DNA from: Firmicutes bacterium UBA1065
Lineage (GTDB): Bacteria; Bacillota; Clostridia; Tissierellales; Sedimentibacteraceae
Length of the DNA stretch: 17,339 bases
Assembly: GCA_002316225.1 (NCBI GenBank)
Contig: DCDC01000012.1
Span: forward strand, 1-17,339
Direction: 5' to 3'
Part shown: positions 1-7,630 of the stretch, piece by piece
Layout of the letters: each line of letters opens with the position of its first letter
Numbering within the stretch: position 1 is the stretch's first letter
Made by a program: the position numbers and the translations under genes
The notes under the pieces: model-generated
Seen by the model: the letters and a program-made list of their open reading frames with translations, nothing else
What the model was told of the DNA's origin: nothing
The model's database searches: none

Positions 1-40
1 ATTTTATTTTACAACTTTGCATGAGGAAAATGTGATGAAA

Positions 41-73
41 ATACAAAAAACTGCATCATATTAATGAATGCAG
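41..73 (-). terminator. Rho-independent terminator of the response regulator gene
   Basis: Read on the minus strand, a stem CTGCATTCAT / ATGATGCAG (one bulged base, loop TAAT) at 51-73 is followed directly by a run of six T (45-50) and more T-rich sequence. It begins about 30 bases after the response regulator stop codon. Together with the promoter just upstream of that gene, this suggests the regulator can be a single-gene transcript. Confidence 0.7.
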
Positions 74-104
74 CCTTTATCAATCTCAGCCATGTTGGCA
101 GGGT

Positions 105-791
105 TTAAGTCCTGTTTCTGAAATAGTATCCCTGGCCCCACTTGGTCAGGATATACTTGTAGGCCTTATTCTTGCTTTCTATTTTTTCTCTCAGTCTTCT
201 TACGTGTACATCAACGGTTCTCAAGTCACCGAAGTATTCGTAGCCCCATATGATTTCCAAAAGTTCCTCCCTGGAAAATACCTTTCCCGGGTTGGTTATC
301 AACAAGAGCAACAAATCAAATTCTTTTGCGGTAAGATTAATTTCTTGCTTATGAAGGCTTACCTTTCTTCCCAAGGCATTAATGGTAAAATCATCAACTA
401 CCATGGTCTGTTCATTTGCCCTTTGGCTTGTACCTCTTGTCCTTCTAAGGATGGCTTTAATCCGGGCTTTAAGCTCTAAGATGTTAAAGGGTTTGGTGAC
501 GTAATCATCGGCTCCGAATTCCAAGCCTAAGATTTTATTCATATCCTCATTATTGGCCGATAGGATCATTATCGGTACATTGGATATTTCTCTGATTTTT
601 TGACAAACTTCGAGACCTTCCGTATCGGAAAGAATAGGATCAAGTATTACGATATCATACTCGTTTGCTGCGATCTTTTTTAAGGCATCTTCGCTGTCAT
701 CTGTTGATTCAACCTCGTAATTATCCTGCTCAAAACTGTATTTTATGTTTTTAATGGTTAAAAGATCGTCATCAACAATCAAGACCTTCAT
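105..791 (-). CDS. OmpR/PhoB-family response regulator (orphan in this window)
   Basis: A 228-residue two-component DNA-binding response regulator. The receiver domain (about 1-115) shows the acidic cluster D7-D9, the phospho-acceptor D51 in ILDPILSD, switch residues S78 and Y97, and the conserved K100 of TKPF. A winged-helix output domain (about 130-226) follows, with the RRLREKIE recognition region and the TKWGQGYYF wing. The stretch after D51 is unusual: most relatives have LDLMLP-x-x-xG, whereas here it is LDPILSDTEG, so the usual proline of the loop is missing. The start is supported by GGAG eight bases upstream. No histidine kinase gene lies next to it; the gene downstream, if any, is beyond position 1. 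Its target genes cannot be told from sequence. Family assignment is secure, specific role unknown. Confidence 0.95.
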   Translation of the reverse strand: MKVLIVDDDLLTIKNIKYSFEQDNYEVESTDDSEDALKKIAANEYDIVILDPILSDTEGLEVCQKIREISNVPIMILSANNEDMNKILGLEFGADDYVTKPFNILELKARIKAILRRTRGTSQRANEQTMVVDDFTINALGRKVSLHKQEINLTAKEFDLLLLLITNPGKVFSREELLEIIWGYEYFGDLRTVDVHVRRLREKIESKNKAYKYILTKWGQGYYFRNRT

Positions 792-821
792 TTGTTACAC
801 TCCTAAAATTAGATTGTTACA
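792..821 (-). promoter_or_regulatory. Direct repeat TGTAACA in the leader of the response regulator
   Basis: On the plus strand TTGTTACA occurs at 792-799 and again at 814-821, a spacing of 22 bases or two helical turns. OmpR/PhoB regulators typically bind direct repeats on one face of the helix. These copies lie downstream of the predicted -10, and one sits between the ribosome binding site and the ATG. Autorepression by the regulator is an inference only. Confidence 0.35.
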
Positions 822-838
822 AAAATTAAACTTTCATT

Positions 839-894
839 AATCTTACATAATAATATAGACTTTGTCAAGAAAAATCTAATTTTTATGTAAGATT
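839..894 (-). promoter_or_regulatory. Promoter of the response regulator, flanked by a 12-bp inverted repeat
   Basis: On the minus strand a perfect TTGACA (863-868) is separated by 17 bases from TAAGAT (840-845, 4 of 6 to TATAAT). This is a sigma-A type arrangement. The arms AATCTTACATAA (839-850) and TTATGTAAGATT (883-894) form a perfect 12-bp inverted repeat. One arm covers the -10 and the other overlaps the selB stop codon. A second 10-bp inverted repeat (805-814 with 874-883) is nested with it. The arms could be an operator; there is no T-run to make a terminator. Confidence 0.55.
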
Positions 895-2790
895 TAGTAG
901 AATTCTATCATTTTCTACCCTTTTTGTAAGTTTAATCATATCGAAGTGCTCCAAAAGCGTTATTGCAGTTTTCCTGTTTGTACTGAGCAGATCCCTGTAG
1001 GTGGCAGCGTTGATTTTGCCGTTTTCAAGCAAGTATTCAACCAAAATTCTCTTTGCTTCTTCATAAAGGTCTCTTGTTGTAATCAGCTCATTAATCCTGG
1101 TTAAATCCTTGTCGGTAATCATCAGAGAAATTACTTCATCCGCCCTTGCATGGTTTATTTTTTCAGATAATTCTTCTGTCCTTAAAAATTCAAATTTTGC
1201 GGAATTCAGGATGCTTAAGGCTCTTTCTTTGATAAACTTATAATCCTCGTCATATTCAACATTAAAATAAGGAAGAGCTATGAATTCATCAAAGGACTTC
1301 AATAAACCCTTTTCGCAGAAGTACTGAATGACAGCATCAAACAATACTTGCTTGAGAGCCGGAAGGAACTTGCTTTTTATTTCTGATTTTCTGGCTCCCC
1401 TTGCATATTTGTTTTCCTTGTGATATGTAAACAAGTATTTTTCAAGACTTTCTTCCAATTCTCTTTCATAAGACTTATGCCATGCATACTTTTCATTCTT
1501 TACCGTAAAAAGAGATATTTTTTCTTCCTGCTCCAGAGTTTCAATATCTTCTTTTACTTCTTCTTCCGTTAAAGCAGTGGTTTTAGCCAGGGAGCAAACC
1601 GAAACAAGATCTCTTGCTTCCTTGATTATCTTTTCAATAACATCTGCCCCTGATCCCTTTTCCTTCACCTTGAGTTCTTCTATGAGGTTTTCGTCGAATC
1701 TTTTCCTCTTCTTGGGAACAGGTTCGATTATCTCTCCGCCGCCGATTGTTTCCATGGGAGAATAAAACCTGACGATGAATTTATCTCCCCTTCTCACTGC
1801 TATTTCTTCTTCCAATCTCAACTGGGCATAACAGCTTTCCCCCGGGTTTAATTCATCCCTGTCAAGGAGGACTACCCTTGCCAGTATTTCGCTGGTTCCC
1901 GTATAAAAATGAAGCCTGGAACGGTTTATGACCACCCTTTTTGAGCTTTTCAAAAGGTTTAACTTGACATCCAGCATTTTGGTGTTCCTCATGGAATTAA
2001 CGGGGGCTATAACACAGCCCCTGTAAATATCGGTCTTTTTTATGTTTGAAAGATTTATTGCCGTTCTTTGCCCTGCATAGGCTTTTTCCACATCCGAGGA
2101 ATGAACCTGTATATTTCTTATCTTGCACAGTTTATTGACAGGATAAATTTCAACTTCATCACCTTTTTTGAGAATCCCTGAAATCAAGGTACCCGTTATG
2201 ACAGTCCCAAAGCCCGTCATTGAAAAGACCCTGTCTATGGGAAGCCTGGCGATGGTGTTCAATTCCCTTGTATTTACGGATTTTTCAGCTAATTTATAAA
2301 TCTCTTGAATCAAGTCATTTATCCCGGATCCTGTCTTTGATGACACCTCCACTATGGGAGCCCCTTCCAAAAATGTATTCTTCAGTGACTCGCTTATATC
2401 TTCCTTAACTAAGCTTATCCATTCCTTGTCGGCCAAGTCACTCTTGGTTAAAACAACAAGCCCGTTTTTTACTCCCAGGAGGTTTAAGATATTCAAATGC
2501 TCCGTAGTCTGGGGCATGATTCCTTCATCGGCGGCAATAACAAGCAGAACCATGTCCATTCCCACTACCCCGGCTAACATGTTTTTAATAAATTTTTCGT
2601 GGCCGGGCACGTCTATAATACCTGCCCTGCTGCCATCGGGAAGATCAAAATATGTGAATCCCAAATCAATGGTTATTCCTCTTCTTTTTTCTTCCTCCAG
2701 CCTGTCCGTTTCTCTTCCGGTCAAGGCTTTTATCAGGGTTGTTTTTCCGTGATCTATGTGTCCTGCCGTTCCAATAATAATGTTTCTCAT
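883..2790 (-). CDS. selB: Selenocysteine-specific translation elongation factor SelB
   Basis: A 635-residue GTPase that delivers Sec-tRNA(Sec) to the ribosome at UGA codons followed by a SECIS hairpin. The N-terminal EF-Tu-like G domain shows the P-loop GTAGHIDHGKTTL (7-19), switch motif RRGITIDLGF, DVPGHE (60-65), TKSD (115-118) and SSKTGSG (150-156). Translation-factor beta-barrel domains follow to about residue 370. The C-terminal third is of the size and character expected for the SelB winged-helix domains that bind SECIS RNA. The length is normal for the family. It starts 13 bases after selA, with GGAGG four bases before the ATG, so the two are co-transcribed. This gene implies that the cell makes selenoproteins; selD and the Sec tRNA gene are not in the window. 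Confidence 0.97.
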   Translation of the reverse strand: MRNIIIGTAGHIDHGKTTLIKALTGRETDRLEEEKRRGITIDLGFTYFDLPDGSRAGIIDVPGHEKFIKNMLAGVVGMDMVLLVIAADEGIMPQTTEHLNILNLLGVKNGLVVLTKSDLADKEWISLVKEDISESLKNTFLEGAPIVEVSSKTGSGINDLIQEIYKLAEKSVNTRELNTIARLPIDRVFSMTGFGTVITGTLISGILKKGDEVEIYPVNKLCKIRNIQVHSSDVEKAYAGQRTAINLSNIKKTDIYRGCVIAPVNSMRNTKMLDVKLNLLKSSKRVVINRSRLHFYTGTSEILARVVLLDRDELNPGESCYAQLRLEEEIAVRRGDKFIVRFYSPMETIGGGEIIEPVPKKRKRFDENLIEELKVKEKGSGADVIEKIIKEARDLVSVCSLAKTTALTEEEVKEDIETLEQEEKISLFTVKNEKYAWHKSYERELEESLEKYLFTYHKENKYARGARKSEIKSKFLPALKQVLFDAVIQYFCEKGLLKSFDEFIALPYFNVEYDEDYKFIKERALSILNSAKFEFLRTEELSEKINHARADEVISLMITDKDLTRINELITTRDLYEEAKRILVEYLLENGKINAATYRDLLSTNRKTAITLLEHFDMIKLTKRVENDRILLNLT

Positions 2791-2803
2791 AAATCCTCCA
2801 TAA

Positions 2804-4201
2804 CTATTTAAACAAGCTCTTGATCCCCTTATATATTACCGGATCTTCTCCCTCCAGAACCGTTCTTAAATCTATGAGGAAGGTATCATTTACAACTCTT
2901 CCGATTATGGGAACCTCCAAATTCCTCAATTTCCTTTCAAAGCCTGCGCAGCTCATGGTTTCAGGTTTTATGCAAACCGCATAGCTCCTGATTTTTTCCA
3001 GGGGAAGAGCCCCTCCTCCTATTTGGGAATAGCATTCTCCAACACTTATGGCCAATTCCCGGATTTCTCTTAACCTTTGAGCAAGAGTCTCAGCCCTTAG
3101 TCTTATGTCTTCGGCATTCATCTTCATCATCTTAAGCACAGGTACGTTTTTGAGGGCTTTTTCTTCGTCAATGTAATCATGGAACACACTTTCCAAAAGG
3201 GCTGCCGTGAACTTGTCAATCCTTACTGCCCTGTTCAAGGGATGTTTCTTTATTTTATCTATGTATTGCTTTTTGCCTGCTATGATTCCTGCCTGGGGAC
3301 CGCCCAAAAGCTTGTCGCCGCTGAAGCATATGATGTCGACCCCTGCCTTTATGGAGTGTTGAACCGTAGGTTCGTAGGTCAGGCCAAACTTTGTAAGGTC
3401 TGTCAATACCCCGCTACCTATATCTTCAATGACAGGCAGGTTATATTTCCTGCCCAGGGCAGACAAGTCTTCAATGGATACGCTTTCGGTAAAACCGACA
3501 ATCCTGTAATTGCTTGTGTGGACTTTTAACAAGGCGGCAGTTTCGGAAGAAATCCTTTCTTCATAGTCACTTAAGCGGGTTTTGTTTGTCGTGCCAACCT
3601 CGACCAATTTAGCCCCGCTTTGCTTCATTACATCGGGAACCCTGAAAGACCCTCCTATTTCCACTAATTCTCCCCTTGATACTATTACTTCCTTGTCCCT
3701 GGCCAATGCTGACAGTATAAGAAGCACGGCAGCCGCATTGTTGTTGACCGCCAAAGCCGCCTCTGCACCTGTTATTCTTGTAATTATCTTTTCAAAATGG
3801 GCATACCTGGACCCCCTTATTCCCGATTCCAAATCAAATTCAAGGTTTGAATAGCCGGTTACGATATCTTTAGCCCTTTCCGCTGCTTCCTGGGAAATCG
3901 GTGCCCTGCCCAGGTTAGTGTGAAGTATTGTTCCCGTTCCGTTTATAACTTTTTTCATGTTGTATGAAGACAATTTATTTACCTTAAGAATTATACTGTC
4001 TATTATATTATCAATAAGGGTATTGATTTCGTTTTCCTTATCAGGGTTGCCATTAATAAAGGCTCTTATGTCATCGGTTACCTTCCTGGTGCATTCCAGC
4101 ACTAAATCCCTGCTCGTAACAGCAGATAATTCCTTGATTCTTTCATCTTCCATTATCAAATCCACTTTAGGAATCATCCTGAAATACCTGTTTACATCCA
4201 T
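2804..4201 (-). CDS. selA: L-seryl-tRNA(Sec) selenium transferase SelA
   Basis: A 465-residue PLP enzyme that converts Ser-tRNA(Sec) to Sec-tRNA(Sec) using selenophosphate, in the cytoplasm. Family landmarks are NGTGTILHTNLGRAP (87-101), the EDIGSG segment (259-264) and the SGDKLLGGPQAG motif, whose K297 should hold the PLP. The length is typical of bacterial SelA, and the N-terminal domain that binds tRNA(Sec) is complete. GAGGAG six bases upstream supports the ATG at 4201. The gene is 12 bases downstream of comEA and 13 bases upstream of selB, so all three are probably read from the promoter at 4828-4855. Confidence 0.97.
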   Translation of the reverse strand: MDVNRYFRMIPKVDLIMEDERIKELSAVTSRDLVLECTRKVTDDIRAFINGNPDKENEINTLIDNIIDSIILKVNKLSSYNMKKVINGTGTILHTNLGRAPISQEAAERAKDIVTGYSNLEFDLESGIRGSRYAHFEKIITRITGAEAALAVNNNAAAVLLILSALARDKEVIVSRGELVEIGGSFRVPDVMKQSGAKLVEVGTTNKTRLSDYEERISSETAALLKVHTSNYRIVGFTESVSIEDLSALGRKYNLPVIEDIGSGVLTDLTKFGLTYEPTVQHSIKAGVDIICFSGDKLLGGPQAGIIAGKKQYIDKIKKHPLNRAVRIDKFTAALLESVFHDYIDEEKALKNVPVLKMMKMNAEDIRLRAETLAQRLREIRELAISVGECYSQIGGGALPLEKIRSYAVCIKPETMSCAGFERKLRNLEVPIIGRVVNDTFLIDLRTVLEGEDPVIYKGIKSLFK

Positions 4202-4213
4202 TTTAAACTCCTC

Positions 4214-4771
4214 TCAATTGATGGTTATTAAATCTTTTAGTTTTTCAAAAGTTTTATCCCCGATTCCTTGTATGTTTTTAATTTCTTCAATGGAATTAAA
4301 CCTTTTATTATTCCTGTATTCTATAATCCTCTTGGCATATACTTCCCCAATACCGGGAAGAGTCATCAGGAGTTCTGCAGAAGCAGTGTTGATATTAATC
4401 AGGCTATTGGTCTGAAGGTTTTCCGCATCCATATCTCCCTCTGAGGGTATATAGATCTTTTCCCCGTCGGTCAGTTTTCTGGCCTTGTTTACATTTTGGG
4501 TGTATGCTCCTTCTTTAAGTCCTCCTGCCATATTGATGGCATCGATAACCCTGCTTCCCTCAAGCAGGGTATAGACTCCCGGATTATTTACGGCTCCGTC
4601 TATGTCAACATAAATATATTCTGACTCATTAGATTCAGCTTCATTATCTGCAGGATTTGTAAAAACAATTTCTTGTTCCCTGCCCGACAATTTGCTCCCT
4701 ATGTAAATCATAATAATTATAGCAATGATTAAAACAAGAGCTAATCCTTTCTTATAGACGCTGTTGTTCAT
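4214..4771 (-). CDS. comEA: ComEA-like DNA-binding helix-hairpin-helix protein
   Basis: A 185-residue membrane-anchored protein of the competence ComEA type, which binds incoming double-stranded DNA at the outer face of the membrane. A short cytoplasmic N-terminus is followed by one membrane segment (about 9-26) and a polar linker rich in N and E. An SLBB domain comes next (about 52-110, YVDIDGAVNNPGVY...DGEKIYIP). The C-terminus is a double helix-hairpin-helix domain (124-185) with ININTASAELLMTLPGIG and IQGIGDKTFEKLK. GAGGGGGAG lies just before the ATG. ComEC and ComEB are not nearby; the gene is instead the first of an operon with selA and selB. A role in natural transformation is the family expectation, not something the context proves. 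Confidence 0.9.
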   Translation of the reverse strand: MNNSVYKKGLALVLIIAIIIMIYIGSKLSGREQEIVFTNPADNEAESNESEYIYVDIDGAVNNPGVYTLLEGSRVIDAINMAGGLKEGAYTQNVNKARKLTDGEKIYIPSEGDMDAENLQTNSLININTASAELLMTLPGIGEVYAKRIIEYRNNKRFNSIEEIKNIQGIGDKTFEKLKDLITIN

Positions 4772-4827
4772 TGCTCCCCCTCAATTTTTGAATCTTCCCC
4801 GGTATACCCCCATACCTCTTCAATTTA

Positions 4828-4855
4828 ATTATAGCTGATATATATTAAATGTCCA
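4828..4855 (-). promoter_or_regulatory. Promoter of comEA-selA-selB
   Basis: On the minus strand TGGACA (4850-4855, 5 of 6 to TTGACA) is separated by 16 bases from a perfect TATAAT (4828-4833). It lies about 57 bases upstream of comEA. No other promoter of similar quality is seen in the gaps before selA or selB. Confidence 0.65.
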
Positions 4856-4871
4856 ATAAAAATCAAAAATA

Positions 4872-4903
4872 TTGATTACAAATATAAAATTTTCTGCTAT
4901 ACT
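4872..4903 (+). promoter_or_regulatory. Promoter of the D-Ala-D-Ala carboxypeptidase gene
   Basis: An extended -10 of form TGC-TATACT (4895-4903) precedes the gene by 36 bases. The -35 is weak: TTACAA at 4876-4881 with 16-base spacing, or TTGATT at 4872-4877 with 20. The extended -10 may make up for this. I see no sigma-F or sigma-G type elements. Confidence 0.45.
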
Positions 4904-4939
4904 ATATTTTGATTATTTATGAGGACAAAGGAGTTAGGC

Positions 4940-6226
4940 ATGACAAAACGGATACTCTTCTATATACTTATTTTCTCTTGTTTTTTGACAATTAATTACA
5001 AGGCCTATGCAAGCCCTGCAATCTTAAGCGAATCTGCCGTTTTAATCGATGCGGAAAGCGGTACGATTTTAGCACAAAAAGACGCGGATAAAAAAATGTA
5101 TCCTGCCAGTTTAACCAAGATTATGACTGCAATTCTTGCAATAGAAATGGGAGAATTAAGTGATGTCATCACGGTAGATGAGGATACTCCTTATGAAATA
5201 GAAGGGAGCCACATAGCATTGGAACCGGGGGAAATTCTAACTTTAAAAGACCTCCTCTATGCCCTGATGCTGCCATCGGCAAACGATGCGGCTTCCGTCA
5301 TTGCAAAACACTACGGAGGCAACTTGGAGAGCTTTGTAAAAATGATGAATGCCAAGGCAAAAGAGTTGGGGGCATATAACACTAATTTTACAAATCCCCA
5401 CGGCCTTCATGACGATAACCATTACACTACTGCCGCAGACCTTGCTTTAATAACCAGGTATGCCATGAAAAATGATATATTCAGAAAAATCGTGGCAACA
5501 ACCAAGTATGAAATACAAACAACCAATAAAAAGGATGAACCCAGGTATTTCACATCATTGAACAAGCTCATATATAATACAAGCTATAATCAAATATACG
5601 TTGACGGCATGTACATAAGCCCCTATTACGAATATGCAACCGGGGTTAAGACAGGCTACACTCCCCAGGCCGGCAACTGTTTGGTTGCAAGCGCAAAAAA
5701 AGACGGTACTGAACTCATAGCTGTCATGATGAAGGGTGTTTCTCTCGAAATGTATCAGGATGCCCATAATCTTTTCAATTACGGATTTGAAGAGTATGTA
5801 AGCACTACCTTGGTGGGCAAGAATACCTTTATAAGAAATGTAAAAATTGACAACGGGGATTCAAAAGAAATATCTCTTATTACTGAAAGCGACTTGACTG
5901 TTCTTCTTGCTAAAAATTCAATTGATGATGTTAAATCAAATGTATACATAAACGATATAACCCTCCCCATAGAAGCAAATCATGTGGTGGGAAGGATTGA
6001 ATACACCCTGGACGGTAAAGTTTTGGGGACTGTAAACTTAATATCTCCCATATCGGTTATAAGCCTGGAACAAGAAAAACAAAACAATATTTTTCTTTCC
6101 ATGGTCAAGTTCCTTGGTTATGTAATATTATTTGCTTTTGTTTCAATACTCCTGTTGAAAATATACAATGATATCAGAATTCGTCTCAACAGGAAAAAAA
6201 GACGAAAAAAATATACAAATGTATAA
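4940..6226 (+). CDS. D-alanyl-D-alanine carboxypeptidase (low-molecular-weight PBP, DacF/PBP5 type)
   Basis: A 428-residue peptidase S11 enzyme that removes the terminal D-Ala of peptidoglycan pentapeptides outside the membrane. I start it at ATG 4940 because AAAGGAG lies six bases before it; a reading from 4919 would add seven residues with no ribosome site. A signal peptide (about 1-24, ending AYA-SP) is followed by the catalytic domain with SLTK (S57, K60), SAN (113-115) and KTG (237-239). A C-terminal beta domain follows, then a membrane segment (about 380-400) and a very basic tail, RLNRKKRRKK. A true transmembrane anchor replaces the amphipathic helix usual in PBP5. Whether it is vegetative or the sporulation DacF paralogue cannot be decided here. 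Confidence 0.93.
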   Translation: MTKRILFYILIFSCFLTINYKAYASPAILSESAVLIDAESGTILAQKDADKKMYPASLTKIMTAILAIEMGELSDVITVDEDTPYEIEGSHIALEPGEILTLKDLLYALMLPSANDAASVIAKHYGGNLESFVKMMNAKAKELGAYNTNFTNPHGLHDDNHYTTAADLALITRYAMKNDIFRKIVATTKYEIQTTNKKDEPRYFTSLNKLIYNTSYNQIYVDGMYISPYYEYATGVKTGYTPQAGNCLVASAKKDGTELIAVMMKGVSLEMYQDAHNLFNYGFEEYVSTTLVGKNTFIRNVKIDNGDSKEISLITESDLTVLLAKNSIDDVKSNVYINDITLPIEANHVVGRIEYTLDGKVLGTVNLISPISVISLEQEKQNNIFLSMVKFLGYVILFAFVSILLLKIYNDIRIRLNRKKRRKKYTNV

Positions 6227-6227
6227 A

Positions 6228-6291
6228 TGTCATCCTGAGCGTAAGCGAAGGATCTCATGAGATCCTTCGGGCTAAAGCCCTCAGGATGACA
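6228..6291. repeat. MITE/REP-like palindromic element
   Basis: Outer arms TGTCATCCTGAG (6228-6239) and CTCAGGATGACA (6280-6291) are perfect inverted repeats. Between them lie a perfect 24-bp palindrome (6246-6269) and a small GGGCT-AA-AGCCC hairpin (6269-6280), so a single strand can fold as a branched structure. It begins one base after the carboxypeptidase stop codon and sits between two converging genes. There is no transposase. From general familiarity, similar TGTCATCCTGAGCG repeats occur in many bacterial genomes. It may also act as a two-way transcription terminator, though it lacks T-runs. A decayed relative lies at 17252. Confidence 0.75.
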
Positions 6292-6335
6292 CTATATGAT
6301 ACTCATAGCAATAACACCCTTGGACTTGTTCACAA

Positions 6336-6716
6336 TTATACCACTGCTATTGCATCTATTTCCACATTTCCATCCTTAGGAAGCCTTGATACTTCCACGC
6401 ATACCCTGGCAGGCTTTGTATCCCCGAATACTTGGGCATACGCTTCATTTACCAGGCCAAATTGATTCATATCCTTGATAAATACAGTACATTTTACAAC
6501 ATCCTTAAGGGATGCTCCCCCTGCTTCCAAAATAGCTTTAATATTCATTAAGCATAATCTTGTCTCTTCTTTTATGTCTCCACCCTTGTAAAGTTCTCCC
6601 GTAGCCGGATTGATTGCCAGTTGTCCCGAAACATATATGGTCGAGCCGGCCTTTATGCCTTGAGAATAAGGACCTACCGCGGCAGGCGCATTGCTTGTAT
6701 GAATGACACTATTCAT
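6336..6716 (-). CDS. ridA: RidA family enamine/imine deaminase
   Basis: A 126-residue protein of the RidA/YjgF/UK114 family. It is a small cytosolic trimer that hydrolyses reactive 2-aminoacrylate and similar enamines to keto acids, protecting PLP enzymes. Landmarks are the N-terminal APAAVGPYSQG (10-20), VSGQLAINPATGE, the central KCTVFIKDM, and the C-terminal PARVCVEVSRLPKDGNVEID with the expected active-site arginine in PARV. The length is exactly that of the family. GGAGGT lies four bases before the ATG. It starts nine bases after the rsfS stop and is the last gene of the long minus-strand operon. Some relatives lack deaminase activity, but the motif set here fits the active RidA group. 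Confidence 0.93.
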   Translation of the reverse strand: MNSVIHTSNAPAAVGPYSQGIKAGSTIYVSGQLAINPATGELYKGGDIKEETRLCLMNIKAILEAGGASLKDVVKCTVFIKDMNQFGLVNEAYAQVFGDTKPARVCVEVSRLPKDGNVEIDAIAVV

Positions 6717-6725
6717 AAAAACCTC

Positions 6726-7094
6726 CTATTTCCAATTTTTTATTCCATATTGCTCAACACCCAATGAATTATTGTCATACCACAAGGATTCCAGGTCATA
6801 AATGGCCCTTTCATCCTTGTGAAAGACATGAACAATAATATCATCGGTTTCCAACAAAATCCATCTGCATGTTTCAAAGCCTTCATAATAGAAGAAATCT
6901 ATCCCTTCCTCGGCTCCCTTTTTAAGGACTTCTTCGGCAATAGCTGCTGTCTGTTTTTCGTTGTTTCCGCTGCATATGATGAAATAATCGGTGATGGAAC
7001 TTGCTTTTGACACGTCTAAAACAACAAAGTCAAAGGCTTTCTTGTTGTCGCAGGCTTTTAGGATTGTTTCAATTCTTTTTTGAACCGGTATCAT
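6726..7094 (-). CDS. rsfS: Ribosomal silencing factor RsfS
   Basis: A 122-residue RsfS/Iojap protein. RsfS binds ribosomal protein uL14 and blocks joining of the 30S and 50S subunits when nutrients are short. Typical segments are DVSKASSITDYFIICSG (28-44) and the C-terminal block with CRWILLETDDIIVHVF and ERAIYDLESLW. The length is usual. The start ATG (7094-7092) overlaps the yqeK stop as ATGA, and GGAGGG lies three bases upstream inside yqeK, so translation is probably coupled. The nadD-yqeK-rsfS order is conserved widely in Firmicutes; the LCP-family gene often found between yqeK and rsfS in clostridia is absent here. Confidence 0.95.
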   Translation of the reverse strand: MIPVQKRIETILKACDNKKAFDFVVLDVSKASSITDYFIICSGNNEKQTAAIAEEVLKKGAEEGIDFFYYEGFETCRWILLETDDIIVHVFHKDERAIYDLESLWYDNNSLGVEQYGIKNWK

Positions 7095-7591
7095 TTACCC
7101 TCCTTCAAATAATTAAGTGTATTCACTGATTCCATGTCAAGAACCATATTTCTTTTCTTAACATATTCAATAGTTGACTCTAATGATTTTATTATTGCAG
7201 AATCCAAATCTTTATAGGCTTCCTTTCTTATTTCTTCAACCCCTTCGTAATGCCTTGCGGGCTCAATTTTGTCGGCTATAAATATTATTTTTTCCAATAG
7301 AGTCATATTGACTCTTCCGGTTGTGTGATACAAAATTGCGTCCATAATGCTTTTATCCTTAACCCCGTACCTGGTCCCGGCAAGTTCTGCGCTTTTTTTG
7401 GCATGCTTTAAATTATCCTTGCAGCTTGCCTTTCCGCAGTCATGCAGCAAACCTGCTATTCTTGCCTTTTGAATGTCACACCCGTACAAGGAGGCAAGTT
7501 TGCCCGCTTCCTCCATGGTACCCAGGCTGTGGAGATATAATTTGGGCCCTAATTCTCTTTCCAATTCTTTTTTTATTTCTTCGATGTCCAT
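7091..7591 (-). CDS. yqeK: HD-domain phosphohydrolase YqeK
   Basis: A 166-residue member of the YqeK family, characterised elsewhere as a symmetrical diadenosine tetraphosphate (Ap4A) hydrolase that releases two ADP. The HD metal site is visible as H21, the H50-D51 pair in GLLHDCGK, H89 in LYHTTG and D107 in FIADKIEP. The length is slightly under that of the B. subtilis protein. GAGG is eight bases before the ATG. It lies 39 bases after nadD and overlaps rsfS by four bases, the classic Firmicutes context. The function is by family; nothing in the active site looks degraded. Confidence 0.93.
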   Translation of the reverse strand: MDIEEIKKELERELGPKLYLHSLGTMEEAGKLASLYGCDIQKARIAGLLHDCGKASCKDNLKHAKKSAELAGTRYGVKDKSIMDAILYHTTGRVNMTLLEKIIFIADKIEPARHYEGVEEIRKEAYKDLDSAIIKSLESTIEYVKKRNMVLDMESVNTLNYLKEGK

Positions 7592-7630
7592 TTACGTATC
7601 CTCGATATCTTTCCCTTAAAGATTCATATA

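Noticed and set aside
204..479. Plus-strand 91-codon frame inside the response regulator
   Set aside because: It is a shadow of the conserved regulator gene on the other strand.
792..882. tRNA(Sec) gene near selB
   Set aside because: The gap after selB is AT-rich, with no long GC acceptor stem or variable arm, and no CCA-ended cloverleaf is seen in any gap of the window.
2354..2752. Long plus-strand frame inside selB
   Set aside because: It is antisense to the conserved GTPase domain of selB and has no credible ribosome site or recognisable product.
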